64,000 bases of DNA from Tissierella praeacuta DSM 18095. GTDB lineage: Bacteria > Bacillota > Clostridia > Tissierellales > Tissierellaceae. The position numbers were made by a program, and so were the translations under genes. The DNA lies in assembly GCF_900128955.1 (NCBI RefSeq), contig NZ_FQTY01000009.1, positions 1 to 64,000 on the forward strand, read 5' to 3'. Below, in pieces: positions 45,155 through 55,110 of the stretch. How positions within the stretch are numbered: the stretch's first letter is position 1; every line of letters begins with the position of its first letter. The notes beneath the pieces were generated by a model. It saw only the letters and a list, made by a program, of their open reading frames with translations, ran no database searches and had not been told where the DNA came from.

Positions 45155-45336
45155 CATCATCACCTCTACTATATTTATCGACATATTCTGGAAAAAATTA
45201 ACTACCCAATGATTTTTATATTAGATAAAAGGAGTCTAGGTATAGATAATATTCCTTAGAAAATAGTACATGGAAGAAGAATAATAGAATAAATGGGTAA
45301 ATATCAAATAATAAAATTTGAAAGGAGGATAAGACT

Positions 45337-45717
45337 ATGAAAGTTAGAGAGATAATGAAATCACCGGTAATATCGGTTAAACCTAGTGATACTATCAGTA
45401 GGGTATTAGAAATAATGAAAAATGAAAATGTAAATGGTACACCTATTGTTGATGAAGGAAATCACTTAATGGGAATAATAGTTAAGGCAGATATTTATCG
45501 TTTTTTAATGGAACCAGGACATTATGAAAGTTGTCCTGTAGAATGGGTAATGATTAAAAAGGTTATAAAAGCTCATGTAGAAGAAGATATATTAGAGGTA
45601 GCTAAGCGATTGAGAAACCATGATATTATAGCTTTACCAGTATTAGATAATGATGTTGTTGTAGGAATTGTTTCAATAGAGGATTTTATTGATTATTATA
45701 TTAGGAATAGTAAATAA
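45337..45717 (+). CDS. Tandem CBS-domain protein
   Basis: 126 residues forming two CBS motifs: VREIMKSPVISVKPSDTISR with GTPIVDEGNHLMGIIVKADI, then WVMIKKVIKAHVEEDILEVA with ALPVLDNDVVVGIVSIEDFI. CBS pairs bind adenine nucleotides and act as energy sensors. Stand-alone with no enzyme domain, so the partner is unknown. AAAGGAGG site. Confidence 0.9.
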   Translation: MKVREIMKSPVISVKPSDTISRVLEIMKNENVNGTPIVDEGNHLMGIIVKADIYRFLMEPGHYESCPVEWVMIKKVIKAHVEEDILEVAKRLRNHDIIALPVLDNDVVVGIVSIEDFIDYYIRNSK

Positions 45718-45765
45718 GAAAGAATAATTGAGCAATAGAACATATTGATAGGGAGGTTTTAAAAT

Positions 45766-45806
45766 ATTAAGATAAAGGGGATAAATCTATGCCCCTTTAT
45801 CTTAAT
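45766..45806. terminator. Convergent hairpin
   Basis: Perfect 15-base arms ATTAAGATAAAGGGG / CCCCTTTATCTTAAT with an 11-base loop. It lies between the CBS gene and the truncated CheX gene, whose stop codon is in the right arm. No clear T-run beyond the arm. Confidence 0.65.
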
Positions 45807-46011
45807 TGATTGATATAATTACTTCTATTGGTATATTATCTACTAAAATCTCTACGCATAAAACTTTAGATGTGTTGAAGGCTGTTCTGATATTTTCTCC
45901 ATACATAAGAGTTGGAGTTGAAATATTCATATTAATATTCATATTAGAAAATTCAATGCTGGCATTGGCTGTAAGCATATTAGACAGTTCAGATAATGCA
46001 CTTTGTGCCAT
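45802..46011 (-). pseudogene. cheX: C-terminal half of a CheX-type chemotaxis phosphatase
   Basis: 69 residues. The sequence ALSELSNMLTANASIEFSN followed by ISTPTLMYGEN is the CheX/CheC family pattern (S-E-x-x-N-M-x-x-N-A and the D/N-I-x-x-P-T-L strand), and the final VEIINIS-like strand is present. CheX is normally about 150-160 residues, so the N-terminal half is missing. An in-frame TAG lies two codons before the ATG and no good ribosome binding site is seen. A functional short form is unlikely but not excluded. Confidence 0.72.
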
Positions 46012-46041
46012 ACCCTAAGAAATAGATTTAATAGTTTTTTA

Positions 46042-46893
46042 TTAATTATCTAAAAATTTTAATGTGGCATTTATTTCTCCGCCCATAATTATAATTATGC
46101 TACTTATATAAAGCCATATTAGTAGAACTATTATACCGCCTAAACTGCCATAGGTTTTCCCATAGTTACCAAAATTATTTACATAATAAGAAAATATAGT
46201 GGATGTAATTATCCATCCTAGAGATGTAAATATTGCACCAGGTAATGAATGTTTAAGACTAATTTTATTACTATTTTTGATAGAAGGGACAAATCTATAT
46301 AATAAAGTAAATATAAAAATCATAGAACATAGAGATATAATAACCCTAAAGTATTTCCAAAAAGAGATAAATGTTTGGGTAATACCAAGGAAATCAAATA
46401 GTCTATTACCTAAAACTTCACCAAAAACTAAAGTAAGAAGTACCATAACAAGTAAAACTAATAATGCTATGGTAAATAATATGGCTATTCCTCTTAATTC
46501 AAGATAAGATCTAGTTTCTTCTACATCATAAGCCTTATTTAGAACTCGAATAAGTGCCATGATACCTTTTGATGCAGCCCAGATACCAGTTATAGCACTT
46601 AAGGAAAGCAATGTTTCATTACTGGTTACTATTGTTTCAATTAGTAAAGTAGAAATTAATCTTTGGGTATCTAATGGCAATAATACTATTATACTATGTA
46701 ATACATCTTCCCTAGCAATAGGTGTATAGCTTAATATATTTAGAAAAAAAATAAGAAACGGAAAAGCAGATAATACTAAAAAATATGATAACTGTGCACC
46801 TATTGCAGTTACACTGTCATCTTTCATTCGAAATAAAAGTTCCTTTAAAAACCTTGCATATCTATTATCATATCTATCTAGCCAATTTAACAA
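46042..46893 (-). CDS. YihY/BrkB family membrane protein
   Basis: 283 residues from TTG at 46893, which has AGGAGG at 8 bases; the GTG at 46902 overlaps that site. About six membrane helices. Motifs typical of YihY (Virul_fac_BrkB): AIGAQLSYFLVLSAFPFLIF, ITGIWAASKGIMALIRVLNK and YGSLGGIIVLLIWLYISSII. Role undefined in the family; once misnamed ribonuclease BN. Confidence 0.9.
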   Translation of the reverse strand: MLNWLDRYDNRYARFLKELLFRMKDDSVTAIGAQLSYFLVLSAFPFLIFFLNILSYTPIAREDVLHSIIVLLPLDTQRLISTLLIETIVTSNETLLSLSAITGIWAASKGIMALIRVLNKAYDVEETRSYLELRGIAILFTIALLVLLVMVLLTLVFGEVLGNRLFDFLGITQTFISFWKYFRVIISLCSMIFIFTLLYRFVPSIKNSNKISLKHSLPGAIFTSLGWIITSTIFSYYVNNFGNYGKTYGSLGGIIVLLIWLYISSIIIIMGGEINATLKFLDN

Positions 46894-47111
46894 GATAGGC
46901 ACCTCCTGATTATATGTATTACTATTTTACCATATAAATACATATTTAAATAGTAAAGAATATATTATTGGAAATTATTATATAAAGTAAAAGAAAAAGT
47001 TGTCGATACTATTATAGTAAGGTTTTATACAGATTCATCTTGATTTAATACAATAAAAAGACAACCATTAAATCAAAACTTAAATTAAATTACAGAATAG
47101 GAGGCAATAGG

Positions 47112-49118
47112 ATGAAATCAATAAAATCAAGATTAGTAATTATATTTACATCAATTATATTTATACTAACAATAGGGTTAGGATTTATATCAATAAAAAC
47201 AATGAGTGATAATTTAATAGAAAATGCTCATCATAGTTTAAGAAATATAGCAGAGGTAAATGCGAAATACATAAAAGTAAAGATGGATGAGGAAATTGAA
47301 TATATTCAAGGTCTTGCACAGAATCCAATAATATTTGATGAAGAAATCTCTTTAGAGAGAAGAATTTCATTTTGGGAAAAGGAAGCCGAGAGAACAGGTT
47401 ATATTAGCTTTGTTTTTGCAGACAGAGATGGAAATGGCAGTGAATTAAATAGCAAAGGTACAAAATATAGTATTAGTGACAGAGACTATTTTACAAGAGC
47501 AATGAAAGGTGAAAGTATAGTATCTGATGTTATTATGAGTAAGGATACGGGTCAGCCAGTTGTTGTATTTGCATCGCCAGTTTATTTAGAAGGTAAACAA
47601 ACTGGGGTATTAGTGGGAGTAATGGACGCCCTTGGATTAAGTAAAGCTACAGATGAAATTAAATATTTGGAAACAGGTGGCGGCTATATAATCAATAATG
47701 AGGGAACAGTTGTAGCAGATGAAGATATAGACTTGGTTATTGAACAATTTAACTTTATAGAACATGGTGATGAAAACAAGGAATTAGCAGAACTTACAGC
47801 AAATAAGATGCTAATGAGGGAAATAGGTAGTGGAGAATATAAAACTTTTACGGGAGTGGAAAAAATAGTAGGCTTTGCCCCTATTGAAGGCACTCCATGG
47901 ATTATGGTAATAGGTATTAAAGCAGAGGAGATATTAAGCGAAGTAAATATTATGAAAAAACAGTTAGCTTTATTATCCTTAATTGGAATTGCCATTGGTG
48001 CCATTATTACTTATTTTGTTAGTGGAACTATTTCAAAACCAATCATTGATGTTACAAAGACTTTAGAAAGATTATCTAAATATGATTTTTCATTTGATGA
48101 AAATAATAATGTAAATAAATATTCAATGAGAAAAGATGAGATTGGAGTTGCTGCTGAGGCATTGAATATAATGCAACAGAATATAGTAGAGCTTTTATCC
48201 AATATTACTCAAGCATCTCAGACAGTATCTGCAACAGCAGAGGAACTAACAGCAACAGCTCAAGAAACGGGAATTGCTTCAGAGGAAGTGGCAAGGACTA
48301 TTGAAGAAATTGCAAGAGGAGCTGGAGAGCAAGCACAAGAAACAGAAACTTCTGCATCTAATGTAGAGGTATTGGGAAGATTATTAGAACAAAATGGGAA
48401 TTATACTATGGAGTTAAATGCGGCAGCAGAAGAAATCAATAAAGAAAAGGATGAAGGCTTTCTTATACTTAAAGAATTAATAGAAAAAACTAAAAGAACC
48501 AATGAAACAACAGAAAATGTTTATAATATTATCTTAGGTAATAATGAAAGTGCAGAAAAGATAGACAGTGCTAGTACTATGATTCAAAGTATAGCTGAAC
48601 AGACTAATTTGTTGGCACTGAATGCAGCTATTGAAGCTGCTAGGGCAGGAGAACATGGTAGAGGATTTGCAGTTGTTGCAGAGGAGATTAGAAAACTTGC
48701 AGAACAGTCTAATAACTTTACAAATGAAATTAAAGAAGTTATCCAAGAATTGAAGATAAAGTCTCAAGATGCAGTAGAGAGTATAGAAGAAGCAAAAGAG
48801 ATTACAGAATCCCAATCAGCAAGTGTTAAACAGACAGAACGAAAATTCCAAATGATAGCATCTTCTATAGAAATTACGGGAGATGTAATTGACAAGATTA
48901 CTAAATCAGTAGAAACTATGCAGGAAAATAAAAATACTTTAGTAAATTTAATGCAAAACTTATCATCTATTGCTGAAGAAAATGCAGCAGGGACAGAGGA
49001 AGCTTCAGCCTCTATGGAAGAGCAAGCAGCAGCTATTGAAGAAGTTTCAAATGCTAGTCAAGGATTAGCACATATTGCAGAAGAACTTCAGGTTCTTATC
49101 AGTAAGTTTAAGATATAG
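47112..49118 (+). CDS. Methyl-accepting chemotaxis protein with double Cache sensor
   Basis: 668 residues. Membrane helix at about 8-30, an outside ligand domain to about 280 with double-Cache features ([39 protein letters not shown]), a second helix at about 283-305, HAMP, then the signalling hairpin with [20 protein letters not shown] and [16 protein letters not shown]. Double-Cache receptors of this kind often bind amino acids or other small organics. GGAGGCAATAGG precedes the ATG. Monocistronic. Confidence 0.94.
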   Translation: MKSIKSRLVIIFTSIIFILTIGLGFISIKTMSDNLIENAHHSLRNIAEVNAKYIKVKMDEEIEYIQGLAQNPIIFDEEISLERRISFWEKEAERTGYISFVFADRDGNGSELNSKGTKYSISDRDYFTRAMKGESIVSDVIMSKDTGQPVVVFASPVYLEGKQTGVLVGVMDALGLSKATDEIKYLETGGGYIINNEGTVVADEDIDLVIEQFNFIEHGDENKELAELTANKMLMREIGSGEYKTFTGVEKIVGFAPIEGTPWIMVIGIKAEEILSEVNIMKKQLALLSLIGIAIGAIITYFVSGTISKPIIDVTKTLERLSKYDFSFDENNNVNKYSMRKDEIGVAAEALNIMQQNIVELLSNITQASQTVSATAEELTATAQETGIASEEVARTIEEIARGAGEQAQETETSASNVEVLGRLLEQNGNYTMELNAAAEEINKEKDEGFLILKELIEKTKRTNETTENVYNIILGNNESAEKIDSASTMIQSIAEQTNLLALNAAIEAARAGEHGRGFAVVAEEIRKLAEQSNNFTNEIKEVIQELKIKSQDAVESIEEAKEITESQSASVKQTERKFQMIASSIEITGDVIDKITKSVETMQENKNTLVNLMQNLSSIAEENAAGTEEASASMEEQAAAIEEVSNASQGLAHIAEELQVLISKFKI

Positions 49119-49126
49119 GAGACAAA

Positions 49127-49188
49127 ATAACTTCAGTTTTTGGTGCCTGGCACCAAAAACTGCCTGGCACCAAAAACTGAAGTTATTT
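49127..49188. terminator. Long bidirectional hairpin carrying GGTGCCTGGCACC
   Basis: Perfect 22-base arms (49127-49148 and 49167-49188) around an 18-base centre. TTTTTGGTGCCTGGCACCAA and TGCCTGGCACCAAAAACTG make a partly duplicated palindrome. It lies between convergent genes and would terminate both. The GGTGCCTGGCACC core occurs as a dispersed repeat in other Firmicutes. Confidence 0.8.
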
Positions 49189-50251
49189 ATTCTAACAAAT
49201 CTTTTAAAGCTGCTTCAAATAGTTTTTTAAGGTTTTCTTTATTTGTTGTATAGTAGTATCTGTTATTTACAATACTAGGTTCAAAATTTAGTATTTCTAA
49301 GTCTAACAATAGATTTAAATGATAAGAAAGGGTAGCAGTAGTGAGATTAAAATAATCTGCTAGTTCTTTATTATACCATGGTCTTTTAGATGTCATTTTT
49401 AAGATTTCAATTCTTTTCTCATCAGACAATGCTTTAAATAATGCCTTATAAGTATCTAATGTTTTTCTAGATTCAAATCTATGCTCAATGGTTTGACCAC
49501 AGTACATAACTAAGGTATCTTCATAGGTAAAATAAAATAATCCTACATCAATAAAAAAACTCATATATATAACTACTTTATTATGAAGTTCAATTGCTTT
49601 AGAATAATCACCCATTCCTATAGTATTTATAAAATAGATAGGGTTCTTTTTAAAGACCTCATTGTGGAAATCCCATCTTTTTTCCATATAACTGTAAACT
49701 GTCTCTTCAAAGGGTTTATAAAATTCTTTGTAAAAGTTTAAGAGTACTTTTCTTGCTCTGTTCTTGTATTCATTTGGATGATTTTTAAAGTGTAAAAAAG
49801 AGGAGGCTATTTTGTCGGAATAGTTTTCAGTTAAAGCAAGCTTTAATTTCTCCTCATTGTCTAATGGAACATCAAGTTCATAATATTTATAGGCTATTTT
49901 TACCATAGTGGATGTGTCGATGGATGTTAAAGCTTCTATTAATTCTAAAGGCTCTTTTATATCTTTCATTAAAACCACATGAAAACAAATGTCTAATAAT
50001 TTATAGATTTCATCCGTTATAAATATAATATCATTTCGTAAAAATGGGGAAATATTAGTGTCAACATATTTTAACCATTCCTTCACCTTTTCATTTGGAG
50101 AAAAGTCCATAATTTCTTTGGCAATATCTCTTTTAAGCTCTGGAGTGTTCCAATGAACCTGTTGTAATTTATTGTTCCTATACTTTAGAACTGCTGTAAT
50201 GAACTCTACTGCCTTATTGTACTGAATTTCACAAAGGAGATTAGATTCCAT
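49187..50251 (-). CDS. ArsR-like winged-helix regulator of the opp operon
   Basis: 354 residues. Long N-terminal helical domain (about 1-270) with no named family, then an ArsR-type DNA-binding domain: LSDEKRIEILKMTSKRPWYN, KELADYFNLTTATLSYHLNL. ATG with AGGAGG upstream. Divergent from oppA with a 28-bp palindrome between them, so it most likely represses or activates oppABCDF and itself. The N-terminal domain would sense the signal, perhaps a peptide. Confidence 0.85.
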   Translation of the reverse strand: MESNLLCEIQYNKAVEFITAVLKYRNNKLQQVHWNTPELKRDIAKEIMDFSPNEKVKEWLKYVDTNISPFLRNDIIFITDEIYKLLDICFHVVLMKDIKEPLELIEALTSIDTSTMVKIAYKYYELDVPLDNEEKLKLALTENYSDKIASSFLHFKNHPNEYKNRARKVLLNFYKEFYKPFEETVYSYMEKRWDFHNEVFKKNPIYFINTIGMGDYSKAIELHNKVVIYMSFFIDVGLFYFTYEDTLVMYCGQTIEHRFESRKTLDTYKALFKALSDEKRIEILKMTSKRPWYNKELADYFNLTTATLSYHLNLLLDLEILNFEPSIVNNRYYYTTNKENLKKLFEAALKDLLE

Positions 50252-50323
50252 ATTTTATCCTCCTAATAATAGTATTAAGTTAATGATACATTATACAAAA
50301 AAATTATTCAATACTTATAACAG

Positions 50324-50351
50324 ACTATGTTAGAAAAATTTCTAACATAGT
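50324..50351. promoter_or_regulatory. 28-bp palindromic operator between the regulator and oppA
   Basis: ACTATGTTAGAAA, AA, TTTCTAACATAGT: perfect 13-base arms. A further half-site TGTTAGA follows at 50351-50357. It lies 14 bases before the oppA -35 and within the probable promoter region of the divergent regulator. Confidence 0.8.
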
Positions 50352-50364
50352 GTTAGACAATTCA

Positions 50365-50392
50365 TTGACTTGTGTTAAAAATATGCTATACT
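50365..50392 (+). promoter_or_regulatory. oppA promoter
   Basis: TTGACT at 50365-50370, 16 bases, TATACT at 50387-50392, with TG one base before the -10 (extended -10). The best sigma-A promoter in the window. Confidence 0.75.
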
Positions 50393-50438
50393 GAAATTAT
50401 AAAATTAATATACTTAATAACAAAAGGAGGATTCACAG

Positions 50439-52133
50439 ATGAGAAGCAAAAAGTTTTTAGCATTATCACTTGCATTAATGTTAATTTTACTTAGTGTAGC
50501 AGGCTGTGGAAAAAAAGAAAACAGTGAAGTACCAGTAACAGAAGGTAATCAAAATGATGGTGAAGCAACTATTGATAAGGAACAATATCTAAATCTTTAT
50601 TTAGTAGCAGAACCAAGTACTTTAGACTCTTCTAAAGGTTCCGATATGTATTCAAATGCAGTACTTAATAATATATTAGAGCCACTTACTAGATTAGAAG
50701 AAGATGAGAACCAAGATAACTTCCTAGCACCAGCGGGAGCAGAAAGCTGGGAACATAGTGAAGATGGTACTGTATGGACATTTAAAATTAGAGAAAATAC
50801 ATGGTCAGATGGAGTTAAAGTAAGAGCCCAAGACTATGAATATGGTATAAAAAGATCAATAGCTAAAGAAACAGCATCACCTTATGCGTGGATTTTGATG
50901 CCAATTAAAAATGCGTCAAAGGTAAATAATGGGGAGCTTACAGTTGATGAACTTGGAGTAAAATCTTTAGATGATAATACTCTTGAAATAACTTTAGAGT
51001 CAGCAACTCCATATTTTGAGCAATTAACTTATCAAAGAGTAATGTTCCCTCAAAGACAAGATATAGTTGAAGCTAATGGTGATAAATATGGTTCAGAACT
51101 TGATACTTTAGTATATAATGGACCATTTACTTTAACGACTTGGGTTCACAATAGTGAATTGATTTTAACTAAAAATGATAACTATTGGGATAAAGATACT
51201 GTTAAATTACAAAATATAAATCTGAAAGTTATTTCAGACGAAAATGCTATTTATAACTCCCTAGCAAATGGTTCTTTTGATTCAGCAACGGCTAATAAGG
51301 GAGAATGGAAAGAAAAGTTTATGAAGGATGAGGACTTAAATCATATAGAAATAATTAATCCAAGTATTAACTTCATGTTCTTCAATACTCAAGATAAGGT
51401 ATTTAAAAATGCTAATATAAGAAAAGCTTTTACAATAGCTTTAAATAGAGAAGAATTAGCTAATACTGTATTCTATGGAGTACCTGCTCCAGCTTATGGT
51501 TGGGTACCACCAAGTATAAATATAGGTGATAACGAATATAGACAAGTGGCAGAATCACCAATTAAGAAATTAGCTGATGAAAACAAAGATCCAAAGGAAC
51601 TTTTAATCAAAGGTCTAGAAGAATTAGGAATGGATACAGATCCATCTAAATTAACAGTAAAGATTTCTTTAGGTGGAACTGATCAATGGTTCAGAACTTA
51701 TGGAGAATATTTACAACAAACTTATATTAAAACATTGGGAATTAATTTCCAAGTAGAGCAAATGGAATGGCCAGTATTTGATAGTAATGTACAAAAGGGA
51801 GATTTCCAAATTGGTTATATGCAGTGGGGAGCAGATTTCAATGACCCAATTAATATGCTAAGCTTATTTAAATCAGATGCACCAGCTATAGGTACTGGCT
51901 GGGTAAATGAAAGATTTGATGAACTTATAACTTTAGCTTCTTCAGAGATGGATAATGCTAAACGTTTAGAGTACTTTAAAGAAGCAGAAAATATATTATT
52001 ATATGAAGAAGCAGCAGTAGCTCCAGTAGTATATCCAAGACAAAATGTATTTAGATATAAATATGTTCATGATTTAGGAGTTACTCCATTTGGTACTCAA
52101 GGATATAAATATAGCTTTACTCAAGGTAGATAG
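50439..52133 (+). CDS. oppA: Oligopeptide ABC transporter substrate-binding lipoprotein
   Basis: 564 residues. Lipoprotein signal MRSKKFLALSLALMLILLS with lipobox VAGC, C23 being the lipid-bearing Cys. SBP family 5 features follow: LYLVAEPSTLDSSKGSDMYS, WTFKIRENTWSDGVKVRAQD and the GDFQIGYMQWGADFNDP stretch. Captures peptides at the outer face of the membrane. AAAGGAGG site; preceded by a strong promoter and operator. Confidence 0.96.
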   Translation: MRSKKFLALSLALMLILLSVAGCGKKENSEVPVTEGNQNDGEATIDKEQYLNLYLVAEPSTLDSSKGSDMYSNAVLNNILEPLTRLEEDENQDNFLAPAGAESWEHSEDGTVWTFKIRENTWSDGVKVRAQDYEYGIKRSIAKETASPYAWILMPIKNASKVNNGELTVDELGVKSLDDNTLEITLESATPYFEQLTYQRVMFPQRQDIVEANGDKYGSELDTLVYNGPFTLTTWVHNSELILTKNDNYWDKDTVKLQNINLKVISDENAIYNSLANGSFDSATANKGEWKEKFMKDEDLNHIEIINPSINFMFFNTQDKVFKNANIRKAFTIALNREELANTVFYGVPAPAYGWVPPSINIGDNEYRQVAESPIKKLADENKDPKELLIKGLEELGMDTDPSKLTVKISLGGTDQWFRTYGEYLQQTYIKTLGINFQVEQMEWPVFDSNVQKGDFQIGYMQWGADFNDPINMLSLFKSDAPAIGTGWVNERFDELITLASSEMDNAKRLEYFKEAENILLYEEAAVAPVVYPRQNVFRYKYVHDLGVTPFGTQGYKYSFTQGR

Positions 52134-52205
52134 TTAAATTTATATAGCAGTTTATAGATATATCTATAGACTGCTATATTGCTAAATAAGCAAAGGAGGA
52201 AGATT

Positions 52206-53141
52206 ATGGGTAAGTATATAATGAAAAGAATTGGATATATGCTTCTTACTTTATGGATAGTTGTAACTATCACTTTTTTCTTGATGCATAGTATACCAGG
52301 AGATCCCTTAGCTCATATGGCTAAGAATTTGCCAGAACAAATTAAGTTAAATTACTATCAAAAGTATGGATTGGATAAACCTGTTATAGTTCAATATGGA
52401 ACATTTATGAAAAATCTAATTACAAAGGGAGATTTAGGTGAGTCTCTAAGATATCCAGGTAGATTAGTTACAGAAACTGTACTAACAAATGCAAAGGTAT
52501 CAGGTAGATTAGGTATGCAAGCAATTAGCTTAGGTATTGTAATTGGTATTACCCTTGGAATAATAGCTGCCTTAAATAGGAATAAATGGCCAGATTATTT
52601 AGTTATGTTTATAGCTATTTTAGGTATTACTGTTCCCGTATTTATTATTGCTGCACTTTTGCAATATACATTATCAGTTAAGTTTGAGCTCTTACCAACT
52701 ACTGGATGGGGTAAATTTAAACATACTATTCTTCCTACAATAGCTATGTGCTTTGGTTCCATAGCTACTTATGGAAGATATATGCGTTCCAATGTACTAG
52801 AAGTTATAAACCAAGATTATATTCTTACAGCTCAAGCTAAAGGTGTTAGTCCATTTAACGTTGTAAGAAAACACGTGCTTAGAAATGCAATACTTCCAGT
52901 TATTACTATACTTGGACCACAGATTGCTGGAATTTTTACAGGTTCTTTTGTTATTGAAAGGATATTTGGTATTCCAGGATTAGGTTCATATTATATTACT
53001 TCCATTAATGATAGGGATTATACTATGATTATTGGAACTACAGTTTTCTATGCAGCATTATTTGTAGTAGCTCAATTAGCAGTAGACTTACTTTACGGTG
53101 TTGCAGACCCTAGAATTAGGGTTTCAAAAAATAGCAAATAG
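52206..53141 (+). CDS. oppB: Oligopeptide ABC transporter permease
   Basis: 311 residues from the ATG at 52206 (AAAGGAGGA upstream; an in-frame TTG at 52179 is not used). Six membrane helices. N-terminal MKRIGYMLLTLWIVVTITFF and the inner-membrane EAA motif region around ILTAQAKGVSPFNVVRKHVL. Second gene of oppABCDF. Confidence 0.95.
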   Translation: MGKYIMKRIGYMLLTLWIVVTITFFLMHSIPGDPLAHMAKNLPEQIKLNYYQKYGLDKPVIVQYGTFMKNLITKGDLGESLRYPGRLVTETVLTNAKVSGRLGMQAISLGIVIGITLGIIAALNRNKWPDYLVMFIAILGITVPVFIIAALLQYTLSVKFELLPTTGWGKFKHTILPTIAMCFGSIATYGRYMRSNVLEVINQDYILTAQAKGVSPFNVVRKHVLRNAILPVITILGPQIAGIFTGSFVIERIFGIPGLGSYYITSINDRDYTMIIGTTVFYAALFVVAQLAVDLLYGVADPRIRVSKNSK

Positions 53142-53152
53142 GAGGCTCCAAA

Positions 53153-54073
53153 ATGGAAGGCATTTCAAAAGATAAATTTAAAAAAATTGGTATAGATCCA
53201 TCTTCAAATGAAGCCATGGCACGTCCTAGAGTTGGCTATTGGCAAGATGCTTGGAGAAGACTTAAAACTAATAAGGTTGCAATGTTAGCCATTGTAATTA
53301 CTTTAACCATATGTATAATGACTGTAATAGGACCACATATAAATGGCTTCAAATATGAAGAAATAGATTCATCAAAGATTAACCTAAAGCCAAATAGTGA
53401 GCACTGGTTTGGTACAGATGAATTAGGACGTGATGTTTTCTCAAGAGTATGGCAAGCAGGTAGAACATCTATGATAATAGGTATTGTAGGTGCATTTATT
53501 TCTACAATAGTGGGAAGTATTTATGGTGCTTTTGCTGCATACTTTGGTGGAAAAGTAGATAATATTATGATGAGAATAGTTGAGGTTTTAACTTCTATTC
53601 CATATTTAATAATAGTTATTATAATTTCTATAGTTACAGAATCGAGAGATATAGGAACTCTACTTTTAACTTTAACTTTAACTGGTTGGTGCGGTATGGC
53701 AAGACTTGTTAGAGGACAGATGCTACAAATAAAACAACAAGAATATATTATGGCAGCAGAAGCATTAGGGGTTAGTCCTTGGAAAATAATCAAAAAGCAT
53801 TTAATCCCAAATTCATTAGGTATAGTTATAGTATCTATTACCTTTGATATTCCAGGGTATATCTTTGCTGAGTCATTCCTATCCTATCTTGGACTTGGAC
53901 CTCAGCCACCGGCAACTTCATGGGGTGCTTTAGCATCAGCTGCACAGCAAAACTTTATATTTTATCCTCATCAATTGTTTTTCCCGGCTCTTATGATTGC
54001 TTTAACCATGTTGTCATTTACATTACTAGGTGATGGACTTAGAGATGCTCTAGATCCTAAACTAAGACAATAG
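53153..54073 (+). CDS. oppC: Oligopeptide ABC transporter permease
   Basis: 306 residues. OppC_N-type N-terminus (WQDAWRRLKTNKVAMLAI), then HWFGTDELGRDVFSRVW and the EAA-loop YIMAAEALGVSPWKIIKKHL. Gap of 11 bases after oppB. Forms the channel with OppB. Confidence 0.95.
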   Translation: MEGISKDKFKKIGIDPSSNEAMARPRVGYWQDAWRRLKTNKVAMLAIVITLTICIMTVIGPHINGFKYEEIDSSKINLKPNSEHWFGTDELGRDVFSRVWQAGRTSMIIGIVGAFISTIVGSIYGAFAAYFGGKVDNIMMRIVEVLTSIPYLIIVIIISIVTESRDIGTLLLTLTLTGWCGMARLVRGQMLQIKQQEYIMAAEALGVSPWKIIKKHLIPNSLGIVIVSITFDIPGYIFAESFLSYLGLGPQPPATSWGALASAAQQNFIFYPHQLFFPALMIALTMLSFTLLGDGLRDALDPKLRQ

Positions 54074-54084
54074 GAGGGAGAAAA

Positions 54085-55110
54085 ATGGAAAAGGTACTAG
54101 AAATTAAAGACTTAAATATATCATTTCATACCTACGCAGGGGAGGTAAAGGCTGTTAGAGGTATTAGTTTTGACGTTCACAAGGGAGAAACATTAGCCAT
54201 TGTTGGAGAATCAGGTTGTGGAAAAACTGTTACAGCAAAGGCTATTCTAAGACTATTAAAAACTCCACCAGCGGAAATAAAAAAAGGTTCACAGATTTTA
54301 TTTGATGGTGAAAATGTTGTAGAAATGGATAAAAAGAGACTACTTTCCTATAGAGGGGAAGAAGTAGCCATGATATTCCAAGACCCTATGACATCTTTAA
54401 ACCCTACTATGACAGTAGGTAAGCAAATAATGGAAACTTTACAGATTCATAAAAAGATTAGTAAGAAAGAGGCGGAAGCAGAGGGAATAAAACTTCTTAA
54501 ATTAGTAAATATTCCAAATGCAGAAGAAAGAATAAATCAATATCCCCACGAACTATCAGGTGGCATGAGACAAAGGGTTATGATAGCCATAGCTTTATCT
54601 TGTAATCCTAGAGTGCTTATTGCAGACGAGCCAACTACTGCCCTTGATGTAACTATTCAAGCTCAGATTATGGATTTATTAAAGGAATTAAAAGATAAAT
54701 TTGGTACTGCCATTATTCTTGTAACTCATGACCTTGGAGTTGTTGCAAACTTTGCAGATAGAATTCAGGTTATGTATGCAGGAAATATTGTGGAAACTGG
54801 AACTAAGGAAGAAATCTTCTATAATAGCCAGCATCCATATACTTGGGCACTACTTAGCTCTGTACCAAGTGTAGATACAAAGAGTAAGGAAGAGCTTTAC
54901 TCCTTAGGTGGTACACCACCAGATTTAATTCTTCCATTACCAGGTTGTCCATTTGCTTCAAGATGTGAGCATGCAATGGAAATATGTAAGGAAATGAGAC
55001 CAGAAGAAACTAGTCTTTCAGGTACACATAAAGTAAATTGCTGGCTGCAGCACCCAGATGCTCCTAAAGTAGACAGAGTAAGGAACTTAGGAGGTGGAAA
55101 AAATGAGTAA
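54085..55110 (+). CDS. oppD: Oligopeptide ABC transporter ATPase
   Basis: 341 residues. Walker A GESGCGKT, signature LSGGMRQR, Walker [15 protein letters not shown]. The C-terminal oligo_HPY extension has the [20 protein letters not shown]ys cluster that binds an iron-sulfur centre in related proteins. Its 3' end overlaps the oppF start. Confidence 0.96.
   Translation: MEKVLEIKDLNISFHTYAGEVKAVRGISFDVHKGETLAIVGESGCGKTVTAKAILRLLKTPPAEIKKGSQILFDGENVVEMDKKRLLSYRGEEVAMIFQDPMTSLNPTMTVGKQIMETLQIHKKISKKEAEAEGIKLLKLVNIPNAEERINQYPHELSGGMRQRVMIAIALSCNPRVLIADEPTTALDVTIQAQIMDLLKELKDKFGTAIILVTHDLGVVANFADRIQVMYAGNIVETGTKEEIFYNSQHPYTWALLSSVPSVDTKSKEELYSLGGTPPDLILPLPGCPFASRCEHAMEICKEMRPEETSLSGTHKVNCWLQHPDAPKVDRVRNLGGGKNE

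Noticed and set aside
45806..46018. Plus-strand ORF of 70 codons overlapping the CheX fragment
   Set aside because: It is antisense to a sequence with clear CheX motifs, starts at TTG without a ribosome binding site and has no recognisable product.
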